From: Anaerolineae bacterium
GTDB taxonomy: Bacteria > Chloroflexota > Anaerolineae > Aggregatilineales > Phototrophicaceae
Assembly: GCA_022841825.1 (NCBI GenBank)
Contig: JALHQT010000009.1
Coordinates: 1 to 64,000 of the forward strand
DNA length: 64,000 bases
Direction: 5' to 3'
The notes under the pieces were generated by a model. The model saw only the letters and a program-made list of their open reading frames with translations, searched no databases and had not been told where the DNA came from. The translations under genes and the position numbers were made by a program. Below, one piece after another: positions 37,018 through 44,580 of this stretch (position 1 is the first letter of the stretch; every line of letters starts with the position of its first letter).

Positions 37018-37389
37018 ATGCAGGTTATGGGTCGTTTAGGTTTGGTCATCGACGATGATGTTCCGTCGCGCAAGATTTACGCCACTCTGCTTCAGAGCAT
37101 GGGCTTTGACGCGCAAGAAGCGGGTGATGGCGTGCAAGCGATGAGCATCCTGCGTGAACAGCAGCCGGAGCTGATCTTTCTCGATATCCGGCTGCCCCAG
37201 GTGGACGGGCTGAAAATCCTCGAATACATCTACGCAAGCGCGCACCTGAACCGCTCGCGCGTGGTCATCATCACAGCGCACAAGGATTATGAGAACCATC
37301 TGCGGCTGCGCAGCGGCGACCTCTACCTGCTCAAGCCCATCCCGCCGAGCGAAATCCGCGAGATCGTCGCGGAAAGCCTGACCCCCTAA
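37018..37389 (+). CDS. Stand-alone response regulator (CheY-like receiver)
   Basis: A 123-residue receiver domain with acidic pocket Asp12-Asp14, phosphoacceptor Asp56 in FLDIRLP, Thr in IITAHKD and Lys106 in YLLKP. It is transcribed divergently from the fasciclin-PstS gene. It has no DNA-binding domain, so it is not itself a PhoB-type regulator. Confidence 0.92.
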   Translation: MQVMGRLGLVIDDDVPSRKIYATLLQSMGFDAQEAGDGVQAMSILREQQPELIFLDIRLPQVDGLKILEYIYASAHLNRSRVVIITAHKDYENHLRLRSGDLYLLKPIPPSEIREIVAESLTP

Positions 37390-37475
37390 CGATTCCCCGC
37401 CTCCTTTTGAAATCCGTGCCCGCTTGTGGTGTAATTAGATCCATCATTGTCTGTACAAGATGGTAGCCCAGAGCG

Positions 37476-37997
37476 ATGGCAATTCGAACGATCATCACCC
37501 CAGAAAACCCCCTGCTGCGCAAGAGAGCGCTGCGTGTGACCGACTTTGGCAGCGGCTTCCAAACGCTGATCGACGATATGGTCGAGACGATGCTGGACGC
37601 GCCGGGCGTCGGGCTTGCCGCGCCGCAGGTGGCGATGCCGCAGCGGATGTTTGTGGCGCGGCTGCCGGATGACGAGGAAGCGAAGAAGGAATATGGCAAA
37701 CTGGCGGGCGTGTTGTTCGTCTTCGCCAACCCCGAACTGATCAAAGTGAGCAAGGAAAAGGTCGAGGGTGTCGAAGCCTGCCTGTCGATCCCGGGCTACG
37801 CAGGGAAGGTGGATCGCTACGAGCGGATTGTCATCAAGGGGCAGGACCGGCACGGCAAGGAATTCCGCGTCAAGGCGGATGGCTGGCTGGCGCGCGTCTT
37901 CCAGCACGAGCTGGATCATCTCGACGGCAGGCTGTACATCGACATCGCCAAAGAGGTGTGGGAGCAGAAGCCTGACGAGGAGCAGGTGGCGGAGTGA
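37476..37997 (+). CDS. def: Peptide deformylase
   Basis: This 173-residue metalloenzyme removes the formyl group from nascent proteins. All three motifs are present: GVGLAAPQ, EACLSIPG (metal Cys102; Ala replaces the usual Gly of EGCLS) and QHELDHLDG (His144, Glu145, His148). The gene overlaps trmB by 4 nt. Confidence 0.97.
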   Translation: MAIRTIITPENPLLRKRALRVTDFGSGFQTLIDDMVETMLDAPGVGLAAPQVAMPQRMFVARLPDDEEAKKEYGKLAGVLFVFANPELIKVSKEKVEGVEACLSIPGYAGKVDRYERIVIKGQDRHGKEFRVKADGWLARVFQHELDHLDGRLYIDIAKEVWEQKPDEEQVAE

Positions 37998-38989
37998 TTC
38001 TCCCTAAACTCGACGTGATGACGCTTCCCTGGCCCGCCGACTGGGCGGCGCTCTTTGGGTGCGATCAGCCGCTCATCCTGGAGATCGGCTTCGGGCGCGG
38101 GCAGTTCCTCCTGCATCTGGCGCAGACCCATCCCGATCACAACGTCGTCGGCATCGAAATCTCGAACCGCTGCCTGACGGATGTCGAGCGCCTGCTCGCC
38201 CGCCAGCGCCTCGACAACGCGCGTGTGATCTTCGCGATGGCGGAGACGGCGCTGCGCCATCTGTTCGTGCCCGCCTCGCTGGAGCAGGTGCATATCAACT
38301 TCCCCGATCCCTGGTTCAAGACGCGCCACAGCCACCGCCGCCTGATGCAGCGCGATACGCTCGATACCCTCGTCAGCCGCCTCAAGCCGGGTGGGATGCT
38401 CTATCTGGCGACCGATATCGTCGAATACGCCGAGATGAGCGCCGAACTGCTGGCGCAGACGCCGGGGCTGACCAATGCGCTGCCGACGCCCTGGGCGGGC
38501 GAGCTGCCGGGGCGCATCGTCACCAAGTATGAAGCAACCGCCCGCCGCGAAGGTCGCCCGTGCCACTACTTCGCCTACCGCCGCAACGACCAGCCCGCGC
38601 CGCACGTCCCCGTCATCCAGGAGCAGCCGATGCCGCATCTCGTCTTCAGCAGCCCGCTCACGCTCGAAGAAATCGTCGCGCAGCACGAAAGTGCCCCGCT
38701 CGGTCAGTACGACCCCGCGCCTGGGATGCACATCCACTTCATGCGCATGTGGACATCGGGGCGGCATCTGATGTTCGAGACGCACATCAAGGAGCCGACC
38801 ATCGACCAGCACATGGCGCTGGTCCTGAGCGCGCGCGACGACGGCGTGTACACCGTGCAGATGAGCACGCTCGGTCATCCGCGCCCGACGGCGGGCGTAC
38901 ATCACGCGGTGCGCGCGCTCGGCGACTGGCTGATGGCGATCAAGCCCGGCGCGCAGGTGGTGGTGCAGAAGCTGAAGGGCGAGGACTGA
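37994..38989 (+). CDS. trmB: tRNA (guanine-N7-)-methyltransferase with C-terminal extension
   Basis: TrmB makes m7G46 in tRNA. Residues 1 to about 205 are the enzyme: SAM loop LEIGFGRGQFLLHL, VVGIEISNRC, INFPDPWFKTRHSHRRL, and YLATDIVEYAE. The GTG start overlaps the def stop (GTGA). A further ~125 residues (MPHLVFSSPLTLEEIVAQHE onward) form an extra domain absent from ordinary TrmB (~210-240 residues). It contains ISN-less beta-rich sequence of unknown role. Confidence 0.93.
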   Translation: MILPKLDVMTLPWPADWAALFGCDQPLILEIGFGRGQFLLHLAQTHPDHNVVGIEISNRCLTDVERLLARQRLDNARVIFAMAETALRHLFVPASLEQVHINFPDPWFKTRHSHRRLMQRDTLDTLVSRLKPGGMLYLATDIVEYAEMSAELLAQTPGLTNALPTPWAGELPGRIVTKYEATARREGRPCHYFAYRRNDQPAPHVPVIQEQPMPHLVFSSPLTLEEIVAQHESAPLGQYDPAPGMHIHFMRMWTSGRHLMFETHIKEPTIDQHMALVLSARDDGVYTVQMSTLGHPRPTAGVHHAVRALGDWLMAIKPGAQVVVQKLKGED

Positions 38990-39094
38990 AGCTGACAAAG
39001 ATGTTTCTTAAGGTTCTGATGAAATATGCGGGCATAGACTCATATTTAGACTCCTTGTTCACTGCGGACCTATCCGCGAAAGCGAATCTCCTTC

Positions 39095-39793
39095 ATGAAA
39101 CGCTTGTTTGTTCTGTTGTTCGTGCTCACGGTCATCCTGATCTTGGGTGTCGCCCCTGCGCTTGCCGGCACTGCCAGCGTCACCGGTACGCTGACCTCCA
39201 GCGATCCCATTTATCCGAACGGTCGTCCGGAAGACTCGGACTGCGGCGATCAGATCGACGATTTGCTGCCTGAGAAATATCGCTATCAGCTCTATTCGCT
39301 CGTCGTCAGCGCGGACGGGGATTACGACTATATCGATGATCGCGGAGTGTCAAATCCAACATTTATCGATATCGAAGTAGCGGTCATCGACGGTGCTTTT
39401 GATCCCGAGAATCCGACCGTGAACTGCCTGGCGTCGCTGGATGATAGTGAGACGATCACCCTGCAAGCAGGTGTCGCGTATACGCTGGCGGTGACGAGTT
39501 ACGATGTGCCGACCACGGGCGACTGGGGCTTCACGATTGATGGACCGGGCGACGTGACGATCAGCGCATTGGGCGCAGGTGCCTGCACCAACCCGCTGCC
39601 GACGAACGCCGCCCAGCGCGTGCTGCCTTCGGGTGCGCCGGCGTTCTTCGCCCCTAACCTGAACAGCCAGACGAACTTCACCATCCCGGCGGGGACGTGG
39701 TACATCGGCGAGACCAGCGGCGACTTCGCCAAGCTGTGGATCGCCTGCGGCGCGAACTCGGTCTGGGTGCCGACGAACGCCATCGCGCCGTAA
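39095..39793 (+). CDS. Secreted protein, unknown function
   Basis: A 232-residue protein with a clear signal peptide (MKRLFVLLFVLTVILILGVA, cleavage near ALAG). The mature part is beta-rich with two cysteine pairs and segments such as SLVVSADGDYDYIDDRG and VAYTLAVTSYDVP, resembling pre-peptidase C-terminal or jelly-roll-like extracellular domains. It shares its style and its downstream terminator with the next gene. Confidence 0.75.
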   Translation: MKRLFVLLFVLTVILILGVAPALAGTASVTGTLTSSDPIYPNGRPEDSDCGDQIDDLLPEKYRYQLYSLVVSADGDYDYIDDRGVSNPTFIDIEVAVIDGAFDPENPTVNCLASLDDSETITLQAGVAYTLAVTSYDVPTTGDWGFTIDGPGDVTISALGAGACTNPLPTNAAQRVLPSGAPAFFAPNLNSQTNFTIPAGTWYIGETSGDFAKLWIACGANSVWVPTNAIAP

Positions 39794-39824
39794 CGCACCC
39801 GCACAACCCTGGTTGATTCAACCA

Positions 39825-39860
39825 TAAAGCGCCGGAGGGGGTATCCTCTCCGGCGCTTTA
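39825..39860 (+). terminator. Hairpin terminator, twin of the one at 40799
   Basis: Perfect 13-bp stem TAAAGCGCCGGAG/CTCCGGCGCTTTA (39825-39837, 39848-39860), only a short T tract. Confidence 0.75.
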
Positions 39861-39935
39861 CGTTGGGAGAACTCAAGTCTTTGCAGGTGAACTATAGATT
39901 TAGACTATGAAGTAGCGTTTTATACCTGTTCAGGA

Positions 39936-40769
39936 ATGCTCATGAGACGACTTCTTATTCTTGTAGGGCTGCTGGCGATGATGATCATGGTCGTCGCCGC
40001 GCCCGCCGCTGCCGCTGGCGGCTTTTCGACCACCCTATCCTACCCAGCGGAAGCGGCTTACTATAGCGTCGCCGTTGACCTCATTGCGGGCGTTCCCTTC
40101 CGTGCGCATTTGCAGTGCGCGCTCGAGTCCACGAGCTGGGATACGCCGGGCAGCATCGACCCCTACCTCGAATTGTATGCGCCGGGTGACGAACCTTTGA
40201 TTGACAGTTGGATCGTCGCCGCGGACGATAATGGTGACCAGGACTGCGCAGGCTGGTATGACGCCATCATAGAGTACACGCCAGGTGTCAGCGGCACCTA
40301 TACGCTGGTGGCGTTTAAGTACGCCGGCAACAGCGGTTTGGGTTATCTGTCGTTGAGCGGCATCAACAATGCGATCTCATTGCCGTTCCCGGATGGGCGC
40401 ATCAATCAGGAGCAGTGGGCGACGGCAGCCGTCTTCTGTGTCGTGAACGGCAACATCGACATCTACGCCATCAACGCATCCGGTGTTGGCAGCCTGGTCA
40501 TCCGCGAAGACTGGGCGGCGCTGGAGGCGCTCGGCATCCCGGCACAGAACGAACTGCGCGCACAGTCTGAGGATGGCAGCATCCGCCTGTATCGCCTGAG
40601 CAGCGGTGAATGGCAGATCAACGCGCCCGCCGACGGGAACGAGAATGGCTATGTCTATCGCTGGCGTGAATGCACGCCGGGCGGCAGCAGCCTGAGCGTG
40701 GGCATCAGCGGACCGTTCGTTTACGAAGAGGAAGGCGGCGGAGAAGAACCGCCGGGCGAGCCGCAGTAA
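39936..40769 (+). CDS. Secreted protein with pre-peptidase-like domain, unknown function
   Basis: The 277-residue protein has a signal peptide (about 1-27, cleavage near AAAAG). The first mature domain looks like a bacterial pre-peptidase C-terminal type beta-sandwich (YYSVAVDLIAGVPFRAHLQC, DPYLELYAPGDEPLIDS, YTLVAFKYAG). A second region with GNIDIYAINASGVGS follows, and a glutamate/proline-rich tail ends the protein. Its downstream terminator is nearly identical to that of the preceding gene. Confidence 0.75.
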   Translation: MLMRRLLILVGLLAMMIMVVAAPAAAAGGFSTTLSYPAEAAYYSVAVDLIAGVPFRAHLQCALESTSWDTPGSIDPYLELYAPGDEPLIDSWIVAADDNGDQDCAGWYDAIIEYTPGVSGTYTLVAFKYAGNSGLGYLSLSGINNAISLPFPDGRINQEQWATAAVFCVVNGNIDIYAINASGVGSLVIREDWAALEALGIPAQNELRAQSEDGSIRLYRLSSGEWQINAPADGNENGYVYRWRECTPGGSSLSVGISGPFVYEEEGGGEEPPGEPQ

Positions 40770-40798
40770 ACACGCACACCGGTTCACGTCTGATGCAT

Positions 40799-40836
40799 AA
40801 AGCGCCGGAGGGGCTATCCTCTCCGGCGCTTTTTTG
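40799..40836 (+). terminator. Rho-independent terminator, twin of the one at 39825
   Basis: AAAGCGCCGGAG/CTCCGGCGCTTT stem followed by six or more T. Stem sequence is identical to the hairpin after the previous gene. Confidence 0.85.
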
Positions 40837-40938
40837 TTGCGCGGGCAATGATTGGGGAACAAGACGAGTCTTTAAGCCCCTCGCCCTGAGGGAGAGGGGT
40901 TGGGGTGAGGGTTTGAGAGGGTTATAGGCATCATGGGT

Positions 40939-40965
40939 GCGGGCGTACACATGGGTGCGCCCCTA
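40939..40965. repeat. GTAGGGGC-type palindrome (degenerate)
   Basis: GCGGGCGTACACATGGG joined to TGCGCCCCTA, just upstream of the AlkZ-like gene. Confidence 0.75.
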
Positions 40966-40979
40966 GGAAGGATTTCGAT

Positions 40980-42089
40980 ATGCTCAACCTCGATCTCGCG
41001 CGGGAACGTCTGCGCAGCCAGTGGATCGACCCGCCGATGCGCGCGCAGTCGCCGGATGCTGTTGTCGATTGGATGGGCGGGATGCAGGCGCAGGATTACG
41101 CGCAGGCGGTCTGGGCGATTGGGCTGCGCTGCGGCAAAACGCTGGCAGAGGTCGAAGACGCCATTCGCCAGCGCCAGATCGTGCGGCTGTGGCTGATGCG
41201 CCAGACGATCCACTTTGCATCGCCGCGGGCTGTCCAGGCGATCCTGAGCGTGACGCGCCCGCGGATGCTGAGTGGCATGGCGGCGCGCCTGCGCGAGCTG
41301 GAACTCGACTCGGCGACGCTGGAAAAGAGCAGCGCGCTGCTGGTCGATGCGCTGCGCACGCAGGGCGACCTTGACCGCGCGACGCTGCTGCGCTTGCTCG
41401 ATGAGGGCGGCATCTCGCCTGCCGGGCAGCGCGGCTACTACATGCTCGGTTACGCGGGGATGCAGGGCTTGATCGCGATGGGGGTCGAGGTCAAGAAGAA
41501 CCCGACCTTCTTCGCGCTCGATCCGGTCGGTTCTGTTGATGACATTCGCGCCGACGAGGGGCTGGCTTGGCTGGTCACGCGCTTCTTCAATGCGCATGGA
41601 CCTGCGGCGCTCGACGATTTCGTGCGTTGGGCGGGGGTGAGCGTTGGCGAGGCGCGGCGCGGGCTGGCGATCTGTGAGGAGGCGCTGACACCGCCGGACG
41701 AGGCGGGGATGATACGGGGGGAACCTCACCCCCCTGCCCCATCTCCGCACGCGGAGAGGGGGAGCGAGGGGGTGAGGTCAGCGGCGCGCGGCGTGCATCT
41801 GCTGCCGGGCTTCGACGAGTACTTCATCGGCTACAAAGACCGGAGCGCGATGCTCGACCCCGCCGACTCGGACAAGATCTGCCCTGGCGGCAACGGCGTC
41901 TTCAAGCCGATGATCGTCTGCGATGGCGAGATCCGCGGGGTGTGGTCGCGCGAGGTCAAGCGCGACCGCGTGATCCTCACGCCTGCGCCGTTCCGCCCGC
42001 TGCGCGATGAGGAGCGCGCGGGCGTCGAAGCGGCGGCAGGGCGCTACGGAGCATTTTTGGGGATGGAGGGGGTGGTGAGGTGGGGTTAG
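40980..42089 (+). CDS. AlkZ-like (HTH_42, winged-helix) DNA glycosylase
   Basis: The 369-residue protein belongs to the winged-helix DNA-binding family that includes AlkZ and YcaQ/AlkX. WMGGMQAQDYAQAVWAIGLR contains the catalytic QxQ signature (Gln36-x-Gln38) of AlkZ. LLPGFDEYFIGYKDRSAML and GVFKPMIVCDGEIRGVW are the usual C-terminal motifs. These enzymes excise alkylated or crosslinked bases. AGGAAGG precedes ATG 40980. A 57-bp repeat (41723-41779) is read in frame just before LLPGFDEY, adding about 19 residues. Confidence 0.88.
   Translation: MLNLDLARERLRSQWIDPPMRAQSPDAVVDWMGGMQAQDYAQAVWAIGLRCGKTLAEVEDAIRQRQIVRLWLMRQTIHFASPRAVQAILSVTRPRMLSGMAARLRELELDSATLEKSSALLVDALRTQGDLDRATLLRLLDEGGISPAGQRGYYMLGYAGMQGLIAMGVEVKKNPTFFALDPVGSVDDIRADEGLAWLVTRFFNAHGPAALDDFVRWAGVSVGEARRGLAICEEALTPPDEAGMIRGEPHPPAPSPHAERGSEGVRSAARGVHLLPGFDEYFIGYKDRSAMLDPADSDKICPGGNGVFKPMIVCDGEIRGVWSREVKRDRVILTPAPFRPLRDEERAGVEAAAGRYGAFLGMEGVVRWG
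41723..41779. repeat. CCTCACCCCC hairpin repeat inserted in frame in the AlkZ-like gene
   Basis: ACCTCACCCCCCTGCCCC ... GGGGGTGAGGT inverted repeat of 57 bp (a multiple of three) with an inner CTCCGCACGCGGAG hairpin. It is a short member of the CCCTCACC family at 54206 and 57862. Confidence 0.85.
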
Positions 42090-42350
42090 GCGGCAGCAGA
42101 TCTCGCATTTCGTCCGCCCACCCATGAAATGGGCGGGCTACAGCGACGACGCCTGCTCCGCAGGCTGAGTCCTGTCCGCGCAGATTCAGCCCCCGCAGGG
42201 GGCGGCGTCAGGCTAGCCGGTGCATTCATGCCCTGGCGGCGCAAGGCGAGCGCATTCTTTTGCATTGCATGGGACGCCAAGAAGGGCGTTCCTCCAGGCG
42301 CGATCCTGTAGGGGCGATGACGCGGCATCGCCCGTTCAACGCGCTGCGTC
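42090..42350. repeat. Intergenic palindrome cluster at the edge of the phage block
   Basis: No gene. A chain of different palindromes: GCCCACCCATGAAATGGGCG, GCCTGCTCCGCAGGCT, AGCCCCCGCAGGGGGC, then GTAGGGGCGATGACGCGGC with its partner at 42308-42333. Confidence 0.7.
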
Positions 42351-42536
42351 TTACCGCCGCACGGCGCTCGCGGTCTGCTCGACGGTGTAGCCGCCGATCA
42401 GGATGCCGATGATGCCCAGGATGGCGGGCACGATCACGTCGATGTGCGGCTGCAAGTCTGGCACGAACGCCGTCAGGACGATGGCGATCAAGCCGACGAT
42501 GGCGCTCCAGAAGCGCTTGCTCTTCAACAGTTCCAT
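42351..42536 (-). CDS. Small holin-like membrane protein
   Basis: 61 residues with two hydrophobic helices (about 9-26 and 33-50) separated by a short DLQPHID loop. Size, topology and position at the end of the phage block suggest a holin or a related phage membrane protein. No lysin gene is next to it. Confidence 0.6.
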   Translation of the reverse strand: MELLKSKRFWSAIVGLIAIVLTAFVPDLQPHIDVIVPAILGIIGILIGGYTVEQTASAVRR

Positions 42537-42564
42537 TGTGGGTTCTCCTTATGTCGTGATTCAG

Positions 42565-42715
42565 GTGATATGGGAGCGAATTAGCAAAATAGCTTTTTAG
42601 CTGGATAGCCTGATAGCTTGCCGGAGCAACCCAGCTTTGAAGCGATAAAGCTACACAGCTATCAAGCTAATCTGCTTCCTTGCTAATCCGCTTCCCGACT
42701 AGTCCGCTGGTTCTC
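42565..42715. repeat. TAGC octamer array A (inverted arms)
   Basis: The left arm reads as 8-bp units on the + strand: GAATTAGC AAAATAGC, then TTTTTAGC TGGATAGC, then CTGATAGC. The right arm has the complementary AGCTATCA / AGCTAATC type units. Read on the minus strand, the right arm begins with the TAG stop of the 42699 gene (GACTAGTC) and continues GGGAAGC, GGATTAGC, AAGGAAGC. About 35 bp of spacer has weaker periodicity. Confidence 0.8.
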
Positions 42716-43184
42716 GTTCCAGCGTCTCGCTGGCGACCTGACGACGCAGCGACTCGTTCTCCTCGCGCAGGCGCTTGTTCTCGGCGCGCAGCTCGCGGTA
42801 CGACGAATCGAGCGCGATCCGATCCTGGTTCGTCTCGTGCGTCGCTTCCTGGAGCCGCGCTTCCGCCGCCTCCAGCCTGCGCGTCGCTCGCTCCAACTGT
42901 TTGCGCAGGCTGTTGATCGTCTCGACCGATTCCTGGAGCTGTGCCTCCAGATCCAGAATGCGTGTATTGGCTTCGGTGAGCGACCGCAGCGCCGCTTCGG
43001 TTTCGCGGATCGCGACGACTGCACGCTCCTGCGCGGCAGTTTCGCGCGCTTCCGCCGTCTTGACGCGCGTCTCGTTTGCTTCCAGGAGCTTTCCTCCCGT
43101 GCGGACGACAAAGTAGAGGACGACGAGCGAAAAGAGTCCCACCCCTGCATCCGTCACCAGCTTGACCATATCGAAGTCGCTCAT
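42699..43184 (-). CDS. Membrane-anchored coiled-coil protein of the phage block
   Basis: The 161-residue protein has one N-terminal helix (about 13-30, GVGLFSLVVLYFVVRTGG) followed by about 120 residues of continuous, charged coiled coil (KTAEARETAAQERAVVAIRE and onward). The topology resembles phage spanin- or holin-associated proteins, but there is no sequence family evidence. Its TAG stop starts the right arm of TAGC array A. Confidence 0.65.
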   Translation of the reverse strand: MSDFDMVKLVTDAGVGLFSLVVLYFVVRTGGKLLEANETRVKTAEARETAAQERAVVAIRETEAALRSLTEANTRILDLEAQLQESVETINSLRKQLERATRRLEAAEARLQEATHETNQDRIALDSSYRELRAENKRLREENESLRRQVASETLEREPAD

Positions 43185-43221
43185 CGCGATGTTCCTCTCT
43201 TCATGACTCGTAGCGAAAGCG

Positions 43222-43356
43222 AATTAGCCGATTAGCAAGGAAGCAAATTAGCTTGATAGCTGTGTAGCTCGATAGCACATCGCAAGCGATGGTTCCCCGA
43301 CACGCACACAAACAAGCTGCCAAGCTATCCAGCTATCAGGCTATCCAGCTAATTCA
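43222..43356. repeat. TAGC octamer array B (inverted arms)
   Basis: The left arm has seven consecutive 8-bp units: GAATTAGC CGATTAGC, AAGGAAGC AAATTAGC, TTGATAGC TGTGTAGC, TCGATAGC. After a ~38-bp spacer the right arm has five units in the opposite orientation (AGCTATCC, AGCTATCA, GGCTATCC, AGCTAATT). The right arm runs into the TAG stop (AATTAGC on the minus strand) of the 43349 gene. Confidence 0.85.
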
Positions 43357-43618
43357 CTTCTTCCTCGTCCAGCTCTTCCAGCTGCACGCTGATCAGCACG
43401 CGCAGCGCCTGCGCCACGTCGCGCAGCAGCTTGCGCTCTTCGCGGTACAGAGCCGTCAACGTGGCGTTGTTGGTGATCTGCGTCGGGTAGTTCGTGTTAG
43501 ACAGCCAAACATCCAGCGCCGCGACGATGGCGTCGCGCTCCGTCTTCAGCTTCTTGCGCCGTTCGCGGCGGTCTACCTGTCGCCCGATCCTGCCGTTCGG
43601 CGTGATTTCGGTTGGCAT
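43349..43618 (-). CDS. Small phage-block protein, unknown function
   Basis: 89 residues, charged and largely helical (DRRERRKKLKTERDAIVAAL), with an acidic C-terminus. AGGAG lies 6 nt before ATG 43618. The TAG stop codon is the first TAG of octamer array B. Confidence 0.65.
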   Translation of the reverse strand: MPTEITPNGRIGRQVDRRERRKKLKTERDAIVAALDVWLSNTNYPTQITNNATLTALYREERKLLRDVAQALRVLISVQLEELDEEEVN

Positions 43619-43626
43619 ATCTGCTC

Positions 43627-44124
43627 CTATGGCGCTGCCGCCGTGATACCCACGCGCCCGATGTGCAGCGCGTTCTGCCGTTTGACGATGATGTGATAGG
43701 AGCCAGCAGCGGGGGTCTTGAAGGTCAGCGTCGCCGCCCCCGCCGTCACCGCTGCCGTGCCCGTCGCCCATTCGCCCTCTTCGTACAGCGTGCCGCCGTC
43801 GCTGCCCGTGTAGTGGACGGCGTAATCGAGCGCCGGGTCACTCGCCATCACCGCGCCGCTCACCGTCACGGTCGCCGTGTCGGTGTCGTCGGCGGCAATC
43901 GTCGTCTTGTCCGTCACGACGGTCAGCCCGTAGGCGGTCGTCTGCAAGACGTTCATGACCGCCGCGATCTGCGCCTCCGTCAGCACGTTTTCGCAGTGCA
44001 CCGTCACCCGGTCGGGCGAGCGGCTGATGCCCGCGAACGCCTCGCCGATCATGAAGCGCAGCACGCGGTCGAGGGCGGAGGGTGAAAGCGGCAGGAAGGG
44101 GGTCTCGTAGCTAAAGTTTTGCAT
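43627..44124 (-). CDS. Phage-block structural protein, Ig-like region
   Basis: The 165-residue protein has an N-terminal helical part (LDRVLRFMIGEAFAGISRSP) and a beta-rich C-terminal half with IAADDTDTATVTVSGAVMAS and LTFKTPAAGSYHIIV, as in Ig-like tail or capsid decoration domains. It starts 9 nt before the end of the upstream gene in transcription order. Confidence 0.6.
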   Translation of the reverse strand: MQNFSYETPFLPLSPSALDRVLRFMIGEAFAGISRSPDRVTVHCENVLTEAQIAAVMNVLQTTAYGLTVVTDKTTIAADDTDTATVTVSGAVMASDPALDYAVHYTGSDGGTLYEEGEWATGTAAVTAGAATLTFKTPAAGSYHIIVKRQNALHIGRVGITAAAP

Positions 44125-44132
44125 GGCTCCGC

Positions 44133-44579
44133 CTAACTCACTTCGCGCAGCACGATGGACTGCACCGTCGTCGTATTCGTGAACCCGCCTGTGGCGTACC
44201 ACTGCGGTTTGATGGTGTGCGCGCCCGCGCTTAAGACGTCCGTCCACAGCACCGGACCGCTGTACATCAGCCCTTCGCCCTGGAAGATCGGGGAGCCATC
44301 CACCAGCCATTTGATGTAACCGCCCGTGCCGCCGCTGACCGTCGCCGTCAAGCGTGCCACCAGCAGGATGCGCGCGCTGGCGGACAGCGTGATCGACAGG
44401 CTGAGCGACGCATCGATGTCCACATACGACGCGCTGGTCGTCGTGAACGTCGCTGTCTGCTGGAGCACCGTCGTCGCTGGGTTCTTGAGTTCAAGCAGGT
44501 TGTCGCGGATTTGCTCGTTCAGATTAGCTTGACTAACCAGTTGCGCGGCTGTCCATGTGATCGGTGCATTCCATGCCAT
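44133..44579 (-). CDS. Phage tail/virion protein, unknown subfamily
   Basis: 148 residues. The N-terminus (WNAPITWTAAQLVSQANLNE QIRDN) follows the pattern seen at the start of many phage tail-fibre or minor structural proteins. The rest is beta-rich (TFTTTSASYVDIDASLSLSI). It immediately follows the large tail protein. Confidence 0.6.
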   Translation of the reverse strand: MAWNAPITWTAAQLVSQANLNEQIRDNLLELKNPATTVLQQTATFTTTSASYVDIDASLSLSITLSASARILLVARLTATVSGGTGGYIKWLVDGSPIFQGEGLMYSGPVLWTDVLSAGAHTIKPQWYATGGFTNTTTVQSIVLREVS

Positions 44580-44580
44580 C

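Noticed and set aside
37018-37389. Response regulator next to the PstS fusion as the PhoB regulator
   Set aside because: It has only a receiver domain and no DNA-binding output, so it cannot bind the candidate Pho boxes itself.
43222-43356. TAGC octamer array as a CRISPR
   Set aside because: Repeat unit is only 8 bp, there are no 30-40 bp spacers between identical repeats and no cas genes; the arrays are inverted, not direct.
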